Under the pieces are notes generated by a model. It did not search any database. It worked only from the letters and a program-made list of their open reading frames with translations, and was not told the origin of the DNA. Position numbers and translations under genes: made by a program. This document shows, piece after piece, positions 14,046 through 32,072 of a stretch of DNA of 64,000 nt. The DNA comes from Leptospira noguchii serovar Panama str. CZ214 (GTDB lineage Bacteria > Spirochaetota > Leptospiria > Leptospirales > Leptospiraceae), in contig NZ_AKWY02000021.1 in the NCBI RefSeq assembly GCF_000306255.2, positions 338,001 through 402,000 on the forward strand, read 5' to 3'. Positions within the stretch are counted from its first letter, which is position 1, and every line of letters begins with the position of its first letter.

Positions 14046-14555
14046 ATCATCACACTGCAACTTCCAAAAGTATCGTATCAATGATGTAATGTTATAATAT
14101 TAACCTAATAGTCATTAGAATAAATAAGGGTTTTCTGTATGATTAAAAAGATTTTATATCCTTCATAATTATCAATTGATTGGTCCTGGGATGAGACCAA
14201 TCTCTTCTCAAGTCGTTGGTAACACTATTTGCTTTATTTAGCAGAACTTGCTTCAAAAACCATAAAAAAATCTCTATAAAATAGTTTTTTATGAGAACAG
14301 CAAAACGACAAGTTAATCCAAAAATTTGATTGGGCAATTATTGTTTTTAGATTTTGAACTTGTCCCAAAAGCTTATAATCAACCCTCTTTGAATCCCTAA
14401 CAAAAAGTGTTAGTTCCCACAGAAACCACCATATTTACTATTTTTTAATATTATAGTTACTGTATGAGTTCCCACATTTTTGTAAAATGAAAACATATCG
14501 TTTATAGGTTCACTCGGCAATTTTTGGAATAGACTCTTTATAGAAATTTCGTAAA

Positions 14556-14820
14556 TAATGTAAGTCCGACGAGAAAAAATTCTTTAAAAGTATAAATTCC
14601 CTACAATTTTAAAATTGGTTCGTAAGATCGAAATTTGCGGTAGTTCCCACATTTTAAGTCACATTATAAATTTTTAAACATTAGAGTTGTTGAAAAATTA
14701 ATTCTCCATCTGTTTCGGTTTTATGGAAACGGTAATTAAAACAGTTTTGTTAATCGTCGCTATGGAATTTTTCAACAACTCTATTTACTTAATCGTAAAC
14801 TCAAATGAGCATTTCAAATT
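14556..14820 (+). repeat. Family A repeat interrupted by a family B element
   Basis: The A-type sequence runs from TAATGTAAGTCCGACGAG through GTAGTTCCCACATTTTAAG and AAATTTTTAAACAT, where a B element is inserted (14682-14783). A-like sequence resumes as TTTACTTAATCGTA. The right part of A then blends into the end of the Imm11-like gene region. Confidence 0.55.
14682..14783. mobile_element. Family B palindromic element (MITE-like), copy 1
   Basis: Ends AGAGTTGTTGAAAAATT and AATTTTTCAACAACTCT are inverted repeats of each other, flanked by TA on both sides, ~100 bp, no coding capacity. The internal sequence GGAAACGGTAATTAAAACAG is shared with the other copies. Confidence 0.65.
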
Positions 14821-15420
14821 CTATAACTGGATCCAATTTTTCGGTTCGACAAAAGCGAACGAATTAATCCCCGCTGCATGGATCGCATTTTTGATACGTT
14901 CGTGTACTAATACGGTCATTACGTTCTCCTCTAACCGAAAAATAAGAGGAAGGTTCTGTATTTTATTCTCATTCACTGCAAAACCTCGGATACTCGAATC
15001 ACTGGAATAGTTTCCATCATAACTTTCTATATTAGATTTTTTTAAATCAATAACAGATGCCTTAGTCGTAATATTAAAGGCATAATGTTTGAGCCGTGTA
15101 CCGGAATCCGTGTATATTAAAACAACTTCGTAAAGATCTAAATTATTCACCCCGTTGTCTTGTAAAATTTTAGCGAGTCTTGGAGATAAGAGACTGATCG
15201 AGCCGTCAAAAAAATCGGGAGGTGGTCCATCATAATCAAAACGCGGAGAAACGGGAATTTCTATAGGAACTGTTATGTCAGTATCAAAACGCTTTCCCAT
15301 ATGCCAGTTTATTGACTCCGGTCTTTTAACAAGCTCCTCGTGAATTTCCAAAAATGGACCGTCGTCGTCATCTTCAATGGATGGATTGGTTAAGTAATCA
15401 ATTACGTAATACAACATCAT
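14821..15420 (-). CDS. Imm11-type (DUF1629) immunity protein, orphan
   Basis: 199 residues. The order of motifs fits the Imm11/DUF1629 family: INWHMGKRFD (38-47), the LLSPRLAKILQDNGVNNLDLY segment at ~78-98, an N-I-T-x-K-x-S-V-I-D-L-K-K-S stretch, a LIFRLEENVMTVLVHE strand pair, then IKNAIHAAGINSFAFVEP at the C-terminus. Such proteins neutralise C-terminal nuclease or other toxin domains of polymorphic toxins. No toxin gene is seen in this window. A short conserved-looking gene remnant lies just upstream (15519-15689, opposite strand). An immunity role is inferred from family likeness only. Confidence 0.7.
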   Translation of the reverse strand: MMLYYVIDYLTNPSIEDDDDGPFLEIHEELVKRPESINWHMGKRFDTDITVPIEIPVSPRFDYDGPPPDFFDGSISLLSPRLAKILQDNGVNNLDLYEVVLIYTDSGTRLKHYAFNITTKASVIDLKKSNIESYDGNYSSDSSIRGFAVNENKIQNLPLIFRLEENVMTVLVHERIKNAIHAAGINSFAFVEPKNWIQL

Positions 15421-15765
15421 ATCTTGAGCAATTTGAAATTTAAAAAACGACTAAGGTCAAGTTTTTTTCAGGATACCTTTAATTGTGCCTTCCCAAGGTT
15501 CTGTGTCTACAGATGTGAAAAAGACAACAATCAGCATGGCGTTATCTGGGCTATTTAAGCGCAAGTGGTTTTGGATTTATACCGCTCGATTGTAATGGTT
15601 CACTATACCATACTGATTCAGTTCATCATTCGAGAACGATTCGGGAAAACCACACGATTTGCCCAGGTTTGATTACGTTAAGTAAATAAGGACAAACATA
15701 CTCTTAAAACAAAGGCCGATAATCAGTCTTCTAAAAATGAAAGAACCAAAATCAAAAAACTAAAT
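15421..15765. other. Intergenic with probable gene remnant
   Basis: A plus-strand frame with no start codon is open from 15519 to a TAA at 15687-15689. It reads KRQQSAWRYLGYLS, then ASGFGFIPLDCNGSLYH and a short tail. Its composition is protein-like and less AT-rich than the surrounding intergenic DNA, but I do not recognise the family. Nothing else is seen. Confidence 0.35.
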
Positions 15766-16971
<1,206 letters not shown>

Positions 16972-17420
16972 AGATTTATTCTTACCATCTCTTCTATTGG
17001 ACTAAAATTTGGCTACAGAAACTTAAATATTAAGTTTATCATTCTCTTTTCAAAAACAATATAACGTTTAGACTTTATTTTCATAAAAACAAAATTTCTA
17101 AATTCGAGTTTTTACAACACAAAAACTTTTAAACATAGAAAGGAGACGTAATTTGTAAGAATGATTGTATTTTTATGAACCCTAAATAACCTCCGAAAAA
17201 CATTTTTAAGACAAGTTCAGTCCAAAAATCACTTTTCTAAAGTAGTAATTTATCCGTAAAATTGAGATTACTTCCAACAAAACTACACTTTTACAGAACA
17301 CAAACGGAAATTTATAATTTTCTAAAATTCTAAATTTGAATACGTACAATATTATCCCAAAAAATTAACAATAAAATTTCTCTCAGAAAAGGTTAGATTT
17401 AATTTGTGGAACGCCTGTGC
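16972..17420. other. AT-rich intergenic, no gene seen
   Basis: The upstream region of ribBA. It contains a few degenerate repeat words but no recognisable RNA element, ORF or operator. Confidence 0.4.
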
Positions 17421-17480
17421 ATCTTTGTAAAATGACTATTTATTTTTGGTATTATTTTTACTCGTTCGAGTAAGTAACGC
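17421..17480 (+). repeat. Family E repeat
   Basis: Carries ATCTTTGTAAAATGAC, then GGTATTATTTTTACTCGTTC, a divergent match to 30862-30920 and 5469-5521. It directly abuts a family A element. Confidence 0.5.
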
Positions 17481-17640
17481 GAGTTCGGAGTAAGGAATTC
17501 ATTTTTCTGAAAAGAATTGGGGCTGAATTTTACCGATCGATTCGTAAAATGTAAAAACTCATACAAAAAGTAAATAGAGTTGTTTAAAAATTTGTAATGT
17601 GACTTAACTACCGCAAAACTTCAATTTTACGGATAAACTC
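17475..17640 (-). repeat. Family A element, inverted, with a family B scar
   Basis: Read on the minus strand it matches the right two thirds of the A elements and ends in the shared terminal repeat (TAACGCGAGTTCGGAGTAAG on the plus strand). At 17571-17594 the A core has extra bases ACTCTA compared with other copies, exactly the right end of a family B element. Confidence 0.55.
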
Positions 17641-17648
17641 TAAAAAAA

Positions 17649-18235
<587 letters not shown>

Positions 18236-18251
<16 letters not shown>

Positions 18252-19633
18252 CCGTGCACCTCCCAAATGTCTTTTCCGACATTCGTTTTCCAAATTAAGG
18301 TTTCAGAATTCGTAATCAACTTGGGTTTTATACCTTCCGGTATGGTAAAAGTAGATTGAATTTTCAAAATTAAATCGTCATCTCTCATTTTAGAAGAAAA
18401 AATTTCATACATCAGATTTCCACCTTCTACCAGCATAAGATTGACTCCTATTAAAGATAAAACGTTCAGACATTCCTCTGCCATAGTTTCCGGATCAAAT
18501 GTATAAATTTCGTTCTCCGTTAAAGACTCAAGCAATTCCATGATTTTTTTGCTGAACGATTCGTTTCGTTTCAAAAAAAAGAGACATTTTTTAGAATCGT
18601 TTTTTGTATTGATTCTTCTTTGTTTTTCGATCCAAGCTTCTGGTATATTTTTTTCTTCGAATATAATAAAAACACGATATGGTTGATAACTTTCTTGATT
18701 TCTACGATGAATTTCCGAAATTTCCGGATTAAAACCATATTTTAAAATATTTTTTAAAAATCGGGAAGTTCTTCCCTGATTTGAAATATTCGTAATTTTT
18801 GAACTGAATTCCAAATCCTCAATCTTATCTACTTTATCAAAATAAGGCCCGTACTCAAACTTTAAAACTCCTGTCCGTTCCAAATCAACTCCCGTTTCAA
18901 ACGAGCGACTTATCTCAAACCCATTGTTTTCCCCAAAAATGTTTTCCTGAATAGTTCCCAAATCGGTAGACCAATTACCCCCAATCCTAAAATCTAAACC
19001 AGGTAGGTCTTGGAACAAAGTCCTGGGCCCAATAAGCACTGCGTCACATTTTGCTCGCAAAATAGAAGTTAGGCGATCTGATAAATTTCCAGAAAGTCGA
19101 ACTGTAGCTTTATCCTTGGTGGTAAAAAAACCTTCTTTAGAAACTGCCGATTTGATAATCATAGAAGGTTTTTGTTTTTCGATTCTAGAAATAAATCCAA
19201 ATAAACTTTCTTCCGCAATTTCTTTTAAACTAAAATCTGAAACCACTTGAATTCCAGCGTTTCTACAAATTTCCAAACCATCGCTTTTACGAACGAGAGG
19301 ATTTGAATCTTTTAAACCGTAGTAGAGCGTTTTTGGTTTATGTTCCAAAATTAAATCTAAACAAGGAGGGGTTTTACCCTGATGTGTGCAAGGTTCAAGG
19401 GTCACCCACACGTTATGTGGCTTTGATAAATACCCATTCTTTACAAATTCATAATATGCATTTCTTTCCGCGTGTGGTCCACCGGTAGGCGAAGTTCTGC
19501 CTTTGGCAAATATTCTTTTGTTTTCAACATCCGTAATAAGGCAAGAGACAGGCGGGTTTGGGGAACTTTCCCCCATAGATAAAAAGGAAAGTTTACGCAA
19601 TTCCTCCCGAAATTTTTCCGGGAGGGAAGTCAT
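18236..19633 (-). CDS. ribD: Riboflavin biosynthesis deaminase/reductase with a large insertion
   Basis: 465 residues against ~370 for typical RibD. The deaminase domain (1-~150) has the zinc site [10 protein letters not shown] (H54, E56) and [11 protein letters not shown] (C82, C91). The reductase domain starts at [15 protein letters not shown] (~157) and continues with [14 protein letters not shown] (~193-206). The family then normally moves directly to the next strand, but here ~95 residues (~217-312) of unrecognised, charged sequence intervene. The C-terminal [16 protein letters not shown] restores the conserved nucleotide-site core. Its start codon overlaps the secF stop (ATGA) and its end overlaps ribE. 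Confidence 0.9.
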
Positions 19634-20571
19634 CAGCCACGAGCCTTTCGTATAACTTGGTCATAAATATCTACAAGAGGAGCCGCGATAAAAATAGAAG
19701 AATACGTTCCGATAATAATTCCAAAGGTGAGAACATAAGCGAAATCAAATAGTTCGGTTGCTCCTCCAATGATAATCGCTATGATGGAAATCAAAGTCGC
19801 AAAAGAAGTGTTAAACGTTCTTCCCAGAGTTTGATTGATTGCCGAATTAATCGTCTGTCCAAAAGTTTGATTCAAATTTCCAGCGGCATTTTCCCGGATT
19901 CTATCAAATACTACAATCGTATCGTTAATAGAGTATCCGAGTAACGTTAATAAGGCGGCTATGATTGGAACACTCGGTTTAATTTGAAAAAATCCTATAA
20001 ACGCAACAGTCAAAATGAGATCGTGCGTCAAAGCCAAAATCGCTCCCAAAGCAAACTTAAATTGAAATCGAAAACTGATATAGGCAAGTATGATCGCCAT
20101 CGTAAGCCCTAACAAAGTGGTTCCAGTAGAGGAAAGTTCTCCTCCTACGATGGCACCTACCTGGTTAGCGCTGAGTATTCTATTCTTATCAATTCTAAAA
20201 TCTGCGATCAAAATCGAAATCAAAGCGTCGATTCCGGAAAGTTCCACCTTATCCGTAGGTTTTAATCCGTTCTTTTCTCTGTATTTTAGTAAAATTGAAT
20301 CTACGGAACCTAAACCTATATCGATTTGATAATGATTTTTTTCCTTATCCAAAAGTAGAAGTACTGCCTCGATCTTATTTTCCGCAAAGTAGTTTTCCAA
20401 CTTTTTACGGTCCGTATTTTGATCAAACTCGACTACAGCTCTAAGGCCTCCGTTAAAATCCAAGGAGTTGGCAAAACCTCCATGAACCGTATACGTATAA
20501 GCAAAACCGAATACGATCAGAGCCAGAGAAATACAAATCGAAACATATTTATATTTTATAAAATCAAACAT
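19633..20571 (-). CDS. secF: Protein translocase subunit SecF
   Basis: 312 residues with the six-helix SecF topology: a first helix (~10-28), a periplasmic domain beginning [16 protein letters not shown], then five helices. The conserved [16 protein letters not shown] motif is intact, as is a second conserved block around [12 protein letters not shown]. Works with SecD and YajC in proton-motive-force-driven export. Separated from secD by 4 bp; its stop overlaps the ribD start. Confidence 0.95.
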   Translation of the reverse strand: MFDFIKYKYVSICISLALIVFGFAYTYTVHGGFANSLDFNGGLRAVVEFDQNTDRKKLENYFAENKIEAVLLLLDKEKNHYQIDIGLGSVDSILLKYREKNGLKPTDKVELSGIDALISILIADFRIDKNRILSANQVGAIVGGELSSTGTTLLGLTMAIILAYISFRFQFKFALGAILALTHDLILTVAFIGFFQIKPSVPIIAALLTLLGYSINDTIVVFDRIRENAAGNLNQTFGQTINSAINQTLGRTFNTSFATLISIIAIIIGGATELFDFAYVLTFGIIIGTYSSIFIAAPLVDIYDQVIRKARG

Positions 20572-20575
20572 TCTT

Positions 20576-22504
20576 TTAGGACTCCAATTTTTTAAAGCCG
20601 AGTTGGAGTTTCTGAACTCCTAAACGATTGACCAAAAGATCCATCACCAAACGACTTAAGAACAAGGATGTAAAAAGAGAAGTGACAATTCCCCAACACA
20701 GAGTAATCGCAAATCCTTTGATAGGACCGTTTCCAAGACGAATCATCAAAATCCCAGAGATCAAAGTAGTTACGTTACTATCTATGATCGTCCAAAACGC
20801 GTTGTCAAATCCCTGCGCCACCGCGACAGTTGCGGACTTACCCGCACGTAATTCTTCTTTGATCCTTTCATAGATAATCACGTTAGCGTCCACCGCCATA
20901 CCTACAGTCAAAATGATTCCTGCAAAACCTGGCAAGGTCAAAGTAAATCCCATCAAAGAAAGAAGCGCACTCAAGATCACAATGTTCGCAAAAAGTGCGA
21001 TGTTCGCTACCACACCGGAAAGACGATAAATTAAAATCATATAGAACATGACTAAAACAAATCCGATCAGAACCGCCTTCATTCCCACTTCGATAGACTC
21101 AATCCCAAGAGTAGGTCCGATAAATCTCATTTCTAAAACTCTCAAAGGAATTGGAAGCGCACCTTCGCTGATCACGTTCGCAAGATCAACGGCTTCCTCT
21201 TTTGTAAAAGAACCGTCTATTTGAGCCACACCTCCAGCGATCGCACTTCGGATCGTTGGAGCAGATACTACCTTATCTCCCCAAACAATAGCTAAATTTC
21301 TACCTTTGTTTTGGGAAGTGATCTCAAAGAATTTTTCAGCCCCGCTGCTAGTCAAAGTAAAAGAAACGATATATCCAAAAGAATTATTTTCAAAAGAAGG
21401 TCTTGCGTCTCTCATATCCCTTCCGTCCAAAGCGATCGCTTTTTCTAAAACGACAAACTTTCGAGGAAGTAAAGGAGAGTTTTGATGATTTCCCCTGGCC
21501 CAATATGCAAAAACTCTGTATTTGTCTCTAGGAATTTTATACTTTTCTTCTAAACCTTGCAGAAACTTATCCTGTTCGGCTTTTCCAAGTTTTTGTTTTA
21601 TAATATTCTGATATTCTACTATATCCGTTTCTTCCCTTCTTTTCAATTCGAGAAGCCTATTTTCTTCCTGTTGAATGATAGTAGCATATGTCAAACCGTT
21701 TCCAGCAGAGTTTTCCGGTTCTTCCAAACGATACTCCACGGTTTCAGTATTTTGAATGATTTCCAAAATTTGGGAAGAATTGGTTACACCCGGAAGTGAA
21801 ACCTCGATGGAATCCTGATCCTTTTGAATTCGAACCTGAGGTTCGGTCAAGTTTTGGCTCGTTAAACGATTGTCTATGATCAGTTTCGCTTTTTCTAATT
21901 CTAAAAGTTTGCGACTCGGAGAAAGTTCAAAGTAACTTTCAATTTCACTCAAACGATCCTGGGCTTTTTTCTTTTCCTTTTCGTCTGTAGAAGGGTCCGC
22001 TACAGTTTTGTTTAAATTTTCAATTTCTTTAATATAACTTTCTCGTAATTTAGAAGAGTAGTCTTCAAAATCTCCTTTCATCGCAACTCTCATTCCACCC
22101 TGCAAGTCCAGACCTAATTTGATCGTTAAAGGACGTCCCTTTGTGATCCACTCTTCTACTAAGGTAGGTCGAAGTTTGTTCTTGGCTTCTAAAATCAGTT
22201 CTGGATTTTCCTGAGAGATTTGGTTGATCTTTGCCGAAGTGATAAATCTTCCTTTAACCAAAAGGAAAGATTCATCCTTAAGTTCGGAAGGAGAAGGAGA
22301 AATGATCCAATCGGATTGTTTATATTCTCGGTTCCAACGTTCTTCAAAACGGGAAAGGATTGCTTTTTTTTGTTCCGGAGGAATAGAAATAAATTCTTTT
22401 CTGATCGCAAGTTCCAACTCCCTAGTCGCAAAGTTGGGATAAAGTATCACTGTGGCCGCCAAAATAATTAAAAGCGGCAAAAAAATCCATGTCGCAGACT
22501 TCAA
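20576..22504 (-). CDS. secD: Protein translocase subunit SecD
   Basis: 642 residues. One N-terminal helix, a long periplasmic P1 region starting with the diagnostic LGLDLQGGMRVAM (~128-140), then five C-terminal helices with GFAGIILTVGMAVDANVIIYERIKEE, including the conserved VDANV motif. It is close to the usual length. Lies between the Lys-rich membrane protein (9 bp upstream) and secF (4 bp downstream). Confidence 0.95.
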   Translation of the reverse strand: MKSATWIFLPLLIILAATVILYPNFATRELELAIRKEFISIPPEQKKAILSRFEERWNREYKQSDWIISPSPSELKDESFLLVKGRFITSAKINQISQENPELILEAKNKLRPTLVEEWITKGRPLTIKLGLDLQGGMRVAMKGDFEDYSSKLRESYIKEIENLNKTVADPSTDEKEKKKAQDRLSEIESYFELSPSRKLLELEKAKLIIDNRLTSQNLTEPQVRIQKDQDSIEVSLPGVTNSSQILEIIQNTETVEYRLEEPENSAGNGLTYATIIQQEENRLLELKRREETDIVEYQNIIKQKLGKAEQDKFLQGLEEKYKIPRDKYRVFAYWARGNHQNSPLLPRKFVVLEKAIALDGRDMRDARPSFENNSFGYIVSFTLTSSGAEKFFEITSQNKGRNLAIVWGDKVVSAPTIRSAIAGGVAQIDGSFTKEEAVDLANVISEGALPIPLRVLEMRFIGPTLGIESIEVGMKAVLIGFVLVMFYMILIYRLSGVVANIALFANIVILSALLSLMGFTLTLPGFAGIILTVGMAVDANVIIYERIKEELRAGKSATVAVAQGFDNAFWTIIDSNVTTLISGILMIRLGNGPIKGFAITLCWGIVTSLFTSLFLSRLVMDLLVNRLGVQKLQLGFKKLES

Positions 22505-22513
22505 AGGAAACTC

Positions 22514-23256
<743 letters not shown>

Positions 23257-23260
<4 letters not shown>

Positions 23261-23583
23261 TTGTCCGTTTGTTGTTTCTTTTTTAGAACCGTACTCGCGG
23301 TAAAAGATACGTTGGTATCTTTAGCGATGTTCAGAACGACTACTTCGTTATTGTCTTTGATCTCTACAACCTTTCCGTGAATTCCAGAAGAAGTGACTAC
23401 CTCGTCTCCTTTTTTCAAACTATCTATCATTTCCTTACGTTTTTTTTCTTCGTTCCTTTGAGGACGAATGACCAGGAAATACATGATCACAAGCATGATA
23501 GGGATGAGAAGCAAAGTAGAAAAAGGAGATTTGTCCCCTTCTCCGGCGGCCTGAGCCAACTGTAGTAAAATATCAAATGTCAT
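23257..23583 (-). CDS. yajC: Sec translocase accessory protein YajC
   Basis: 108 residues, a usual YajC length. A single N-terminal helix (LLIPIMLVIMYFLVIRPQ) ends in the diagnostic FLVIRPQRNEEKKRKEM, followed by GDEVVTSSGIHGKVVEI. Forms the SecDF-YajC complex. Overlaps the next gene by 4 bp; 55 bp separate it from trpD. Confidence 0.95.
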
Positions 23584-23637
23584 CGTTTACTTTCCTGTTC
23601 GGTTCTTTTCGTCAAATTCTTACCAGTATTTTTCTCG

Positions 23638-27796
<4,159 letters not shown>

Positions 27797-27816
27797 CGTT
27801 TCTCTCCTTTTCGGAC

Positions 27817-28527
<711 letters not shown>

Positions 28528-29003
28528 GAGAAAGACCGGATCTCCCGGGATTTTTTTACTAAGATCAGATGCCTTGGAAACCTTGTCACTTTTTAAATTC
28601 TGAGAGACGAAGGCGGTACAAATTTTGGATCCAAGACAGTGACTAAAAGAGGATACACGACCCTATACAAAATTGTAAATCAATGTTTTAGAGAATAACA
28701 CTCGATCCTACATCACGCCGATCCAAATTGTTTTTCGAAAAAAGACTCAAGCAGAGAACCCGGTTTACTGGCTCCAGGTTTCCGGTTCTGATCTATAAAG
28801 TGTATTTTTACCCGTGGATTTTACGGATTTAGGTTTAGTGCAGTAGTTCCCACATAATAAGTTTTATAGAATAGATTTGTGTTTTCCGATTGATTTTACA
28901 AAAGTAAAACTAAAAAAATGAAACTACAGCCTGATATAAGTTTGATTCAACCTTATATCTGAAAAAAGATTCAAAAATTATACTATACTTAAGTAAATAA
29001 AAA
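28528..29003. other. Intergenic, presumed promoter of the lolA operon
   Basis: Includes one GTAGTTCCCACA word near 28845 and no gene or RNA that I can support. The operon promoter should be in the part nearest 28527. Confidence 0.4.
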
Positions 29004-30179
29004 TCAAATTGCGTGCGTCTTTAAGCCGGTAAATTTTCCCTGACCGATAAGTTCTACATTTCTATGAAACTTTTCTCTTTCTCCCGGAAAAGAAGACTTA
29101 GCAACCAGCTCCATTCCTAAAATCAAGTTACCTACCTCGTCGTAAGAAAACCAACGGATCGCTCCAAAAACTTTAAAATAACCTTGCATACGGATATAAA
29201 TGTCGAATACAAATCCAGTGTGTTTAGGAAGGGTTTGGATTAGATGAGGTTCCGTGATCTTAATACAAATACCATTGTTGGAAATATCGATAATCGGAAA
29301 TTTTTCAGTGGTTAAAACCGTGTTGGATTCCTTGATCCTAGCGACCATTTCTTTGGAAAGTTCGGCCAGCTTTTCGATGGTATTCTTACCGAGAGGTTTT
29401 TCTTTGTTTCGAACCCAGATATAACCGAGAGGAATGGATTGTCTAGAATGATTGATATAAATGATAGGATAAATAATTTCTGAAACTATTTTTTCGTCCT
29501 TATATTTCCTCATCAAAGAAGGAATTTCTTCGTGGATCTCGTCTTCCACATCCACTTGGTTTTCAAACTTAGATTTATAGGATTCTTCCAGAGAAGTGTT
29601 TTCAATGTGAATGTATTTTTTTGTTCGTTTGATCAATTCAAATTTTTCATCTTGATCCGATTTAAAAACGTCTATTTCAACTAAACCTAATTGATCCGGT
29701 TTTAATTTTGTTTTATAGTCTTCAAAACTTACCTTTACCAAGGTAGGAATGTTAAATAAAGACGCATCTATAACCGTTTTAGAAGAATTGATATTAGTTA
29801 CGTGAGCCGCGTCCTCTGCAACTGAATAACGTGGAAAAGCACGATTGGATTTTGCAATGGATACTTTATTTACGACAAACTCTGCAACTCCTGGCCTAGT
29901 TTTTCTTATAAAACTACATTCTAATTGTACATACTTGGCGAGTATCCTATATAATAAGATCTCGTCGCTTTCTGAAAAATGAATTTCATCCGACAGACCT
30001 ACGATGATTTTTTCTCCGGAATCTACGTATTTTTGAATTGTAACCGCTTCCCTATTTGGATCCCCTTTGATGCGTAAACTCTGATTGAGTAGATGTTTTT
30101 CGATAATATGTTTTCTTTGTTCCGGAGAATTGATAACATCTAAATCTCGCTCTTTCAATTTTATTCCACCCATCATCAA
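29004..30179 (-). CDS. DUF1577/PilZ-like protein
   Basis: 391 residues, no signal peptide or membrane helix. It matches the Leptospira-type DUF1577 family in its N-terminal two thirds, as recalled. Two PilZ-like pieces are visible. RAFPRYSV near residue 115 supplies an RxxxR but lacks a following D/N-x-S-x-x-G. Near 315, DISNNGICIKI supplies D-x-S-x-x-G without an obvious preceding RxxxR. The C-terminus (IRMQGYFKVFGAIRWFSYDE, then GMELV) is PilZ-barrel-like. A c-di-GMP-related role is possible but key residues are split. AAGGA precedes the first of three consecutive ATGs. Confidence 0.65.
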   Translation of the reverse strand: MMMGGIKLKERDLDVINSPEQRKHIIEKHLLNQSLRIKGDPNREAVTIQKYVDSGEKIIVGLSDEIHFSESDEILLYRILAKYVQLECSFIRKTRPGVAEFVVNKVSIAKSNRAFPRYSVAEDAAHVTNINSSKTVIDASLFNIPTLVKVSFEDYKTKLKPDQLGLVEIDVFKSDQDEKFELIKRTKKYIHIENTSLEESYKSKFENQVDVEDEIHEEIPSLMRKYKDEKIVSEIIYPIIYINHSRQSIPLGYIWVRNKEKPLGKNTIEKLAELSKEMVARIKESNTVLTTEKFPIIDISNNGICIKITEPHLIQTLPKHTGFVFDIYIRMQGYFKVFGAIRWFSYDEVGNLILGMELVAKSSFPGEREKFHRNVELIGQGKFTGLKTHAI

Positions 30180-30638
30180 ATCCTTAACTCAAAACAAAAT
30201 ATAAACGTCCTGCGTAGAATGAAATTGATCGCGAATTCGGTAAATATAAAATTTATCGCTTCAATTCTCAAATTATAGAATCGCCTTTTTGATGTGTATT
30301 AATTAGAATTTTTTAAAAACAACGTCTAAATTTAGTTTGAATTTCAAAATCCTACTTATGTCTACGTTATTCTATCTTATCCTTTAAAGACAAAAATTTA
30401 GGATCTACTTTCAAAACAGGCAAACTTTGTTTCGTTTTAAACTCTCTAAACCTAACGTAATTTTTACGCAAACATTTCAGCTTTTATAAATCTGGATTTT
30501 ACAGATAAAATTCTAAAATGTGGGAACTATTACATTTTTTAACATCGTACAATAAGTCTTTCATAACCCAAGAGACAGTTTTTGTGGGAACTACTACAAA
30601 ACTTAAAAATTACAGTTTTCTAACACTAACACCTCATT
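30180..30638. other. Intergenic, repeat words only
   Basis: AT-rich. Contains ATGTGGGAACTATTACA near 30520 and TGTGGGAACTACTACA near 30583, the same word found throughout the window. No gene seen. Confidence 0.4.
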
Positions 30639-30739
30639 ATAATGTTGAAAAATTCCATAGTGGCGATCAACAAAACTGCTTCAATCGACCGTTTCCATGA
30701 AACGAAAACTGATAGAGAATTAGTTTTTCAACAACTCTA
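30639..30739. mobile_element. Family B palindromic element, copy 2
   Basis: The left end is slightly degraded (AATGTTGAAAAATTCC) and the right end complete (TTTTTCAACAACTCTA). The interior AAAACTGCTTCAATCGACCG matches copies 4 and 6. Confidence 0.6.
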
Positions 30740-30861
30740 ATGTAGGAACTACTACATTTTGTTATAAACGATTTATTACTCAGATGCTGAACTTGTCTCA
30801 AAACTTAGAATCCTGCAAAAAAACAATTCCGAGTTAGATACAATTTTTTAAGAACTTCTAC

Positions 30862-30920
30862 ACCTTTGTAAAATCGACTGTTAATTTTTGGTATTATTTT
30901 CATACATCCGAGTAGTAACG
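30862..30920 (+). repeat. Family E repeat
   Basis: CCTTTGTAAAATCGACTG followed by GGTATTATTTTCATACATCC, matching 5469-5521 closely. Flanked on both sides by featureless AT-rich DNA that extends to 31540. Confidence 0.55.
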
Positions 30921-31540
30921 TAATTACTTTTTGAGTTTTTAATACAATTTCTAAAGAAATGTTTCTACATTTACAAAAATAGAATTTTACGATTCATCTT
31001 CTATCTATTTAAAAACTCAAAAAATATTCCTACTTCTAATTTTATTCCTGCGAAAAATAAATTGAGAACTTGATCCAAACACTAAATATTAAAAAAACTT
31101 AATTATAAGAAATACTATAAAGAATCTATTTCAAAACCGAAAAAGAAATCTGTTACAAATCATTTCGTAAATTCATTATAAAATATAGTAGTTCCACAAA
31201 CTAAGTCGTATTTGGCAATTTGCAAACTTTCGAGCAGTTCTAATGTTGTTCAATTTTCGCAGTAGTTCCCCACATTTTTTATGGAACTAAAGCGTCTCGC
31301 TTCTATGGGTGCTCGAAAAACTCAGCAAACACCTTCTTCTACGGATCGGTGTTTAGATTTTGGGACAAACTCTTAATAAAAACCGTCATACTTCGATTTG
31401 GCGAAAACTTTGATCGTATTCAGAATTATATATCGAGAATCTTTCTCACAAAAACACATTTGAATTAAAAATATCTAGTACTACCTTATATAACATATCA
31501 ATAAAATTATAAAGTTCGAATTTAGTTAGAAGACCACTGT

Positions 31541-32011
<471 letters not shown>

Positions 32012-32072
32012 TAGAAACATCCAGCAAGAAATTCTTTCGTATTAAAAGAGCTGGAACACTAAAGGATTTAGA

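Noticed and set aside
14143..14337. 64-codon minus-strand frame between the zinc-ribbon gene and the Imm11 gene
   Set aside because: AT-rich, no ribosome site, no recognisable motif. It overlaps repeat-like sequence.
14723..15010. 95-codon plus-strand frame over the B1 element and the Imm11 gene
   Set aside because: Starts inside a repeat and lies antisense to a better-supported gene.
16972..17648. FMN riboswitch next to ribBA/ribE
   Set aside because: None of the conserved RFN-type blocks was recognised in the spacer; the region is AT-rich repeat DNA.
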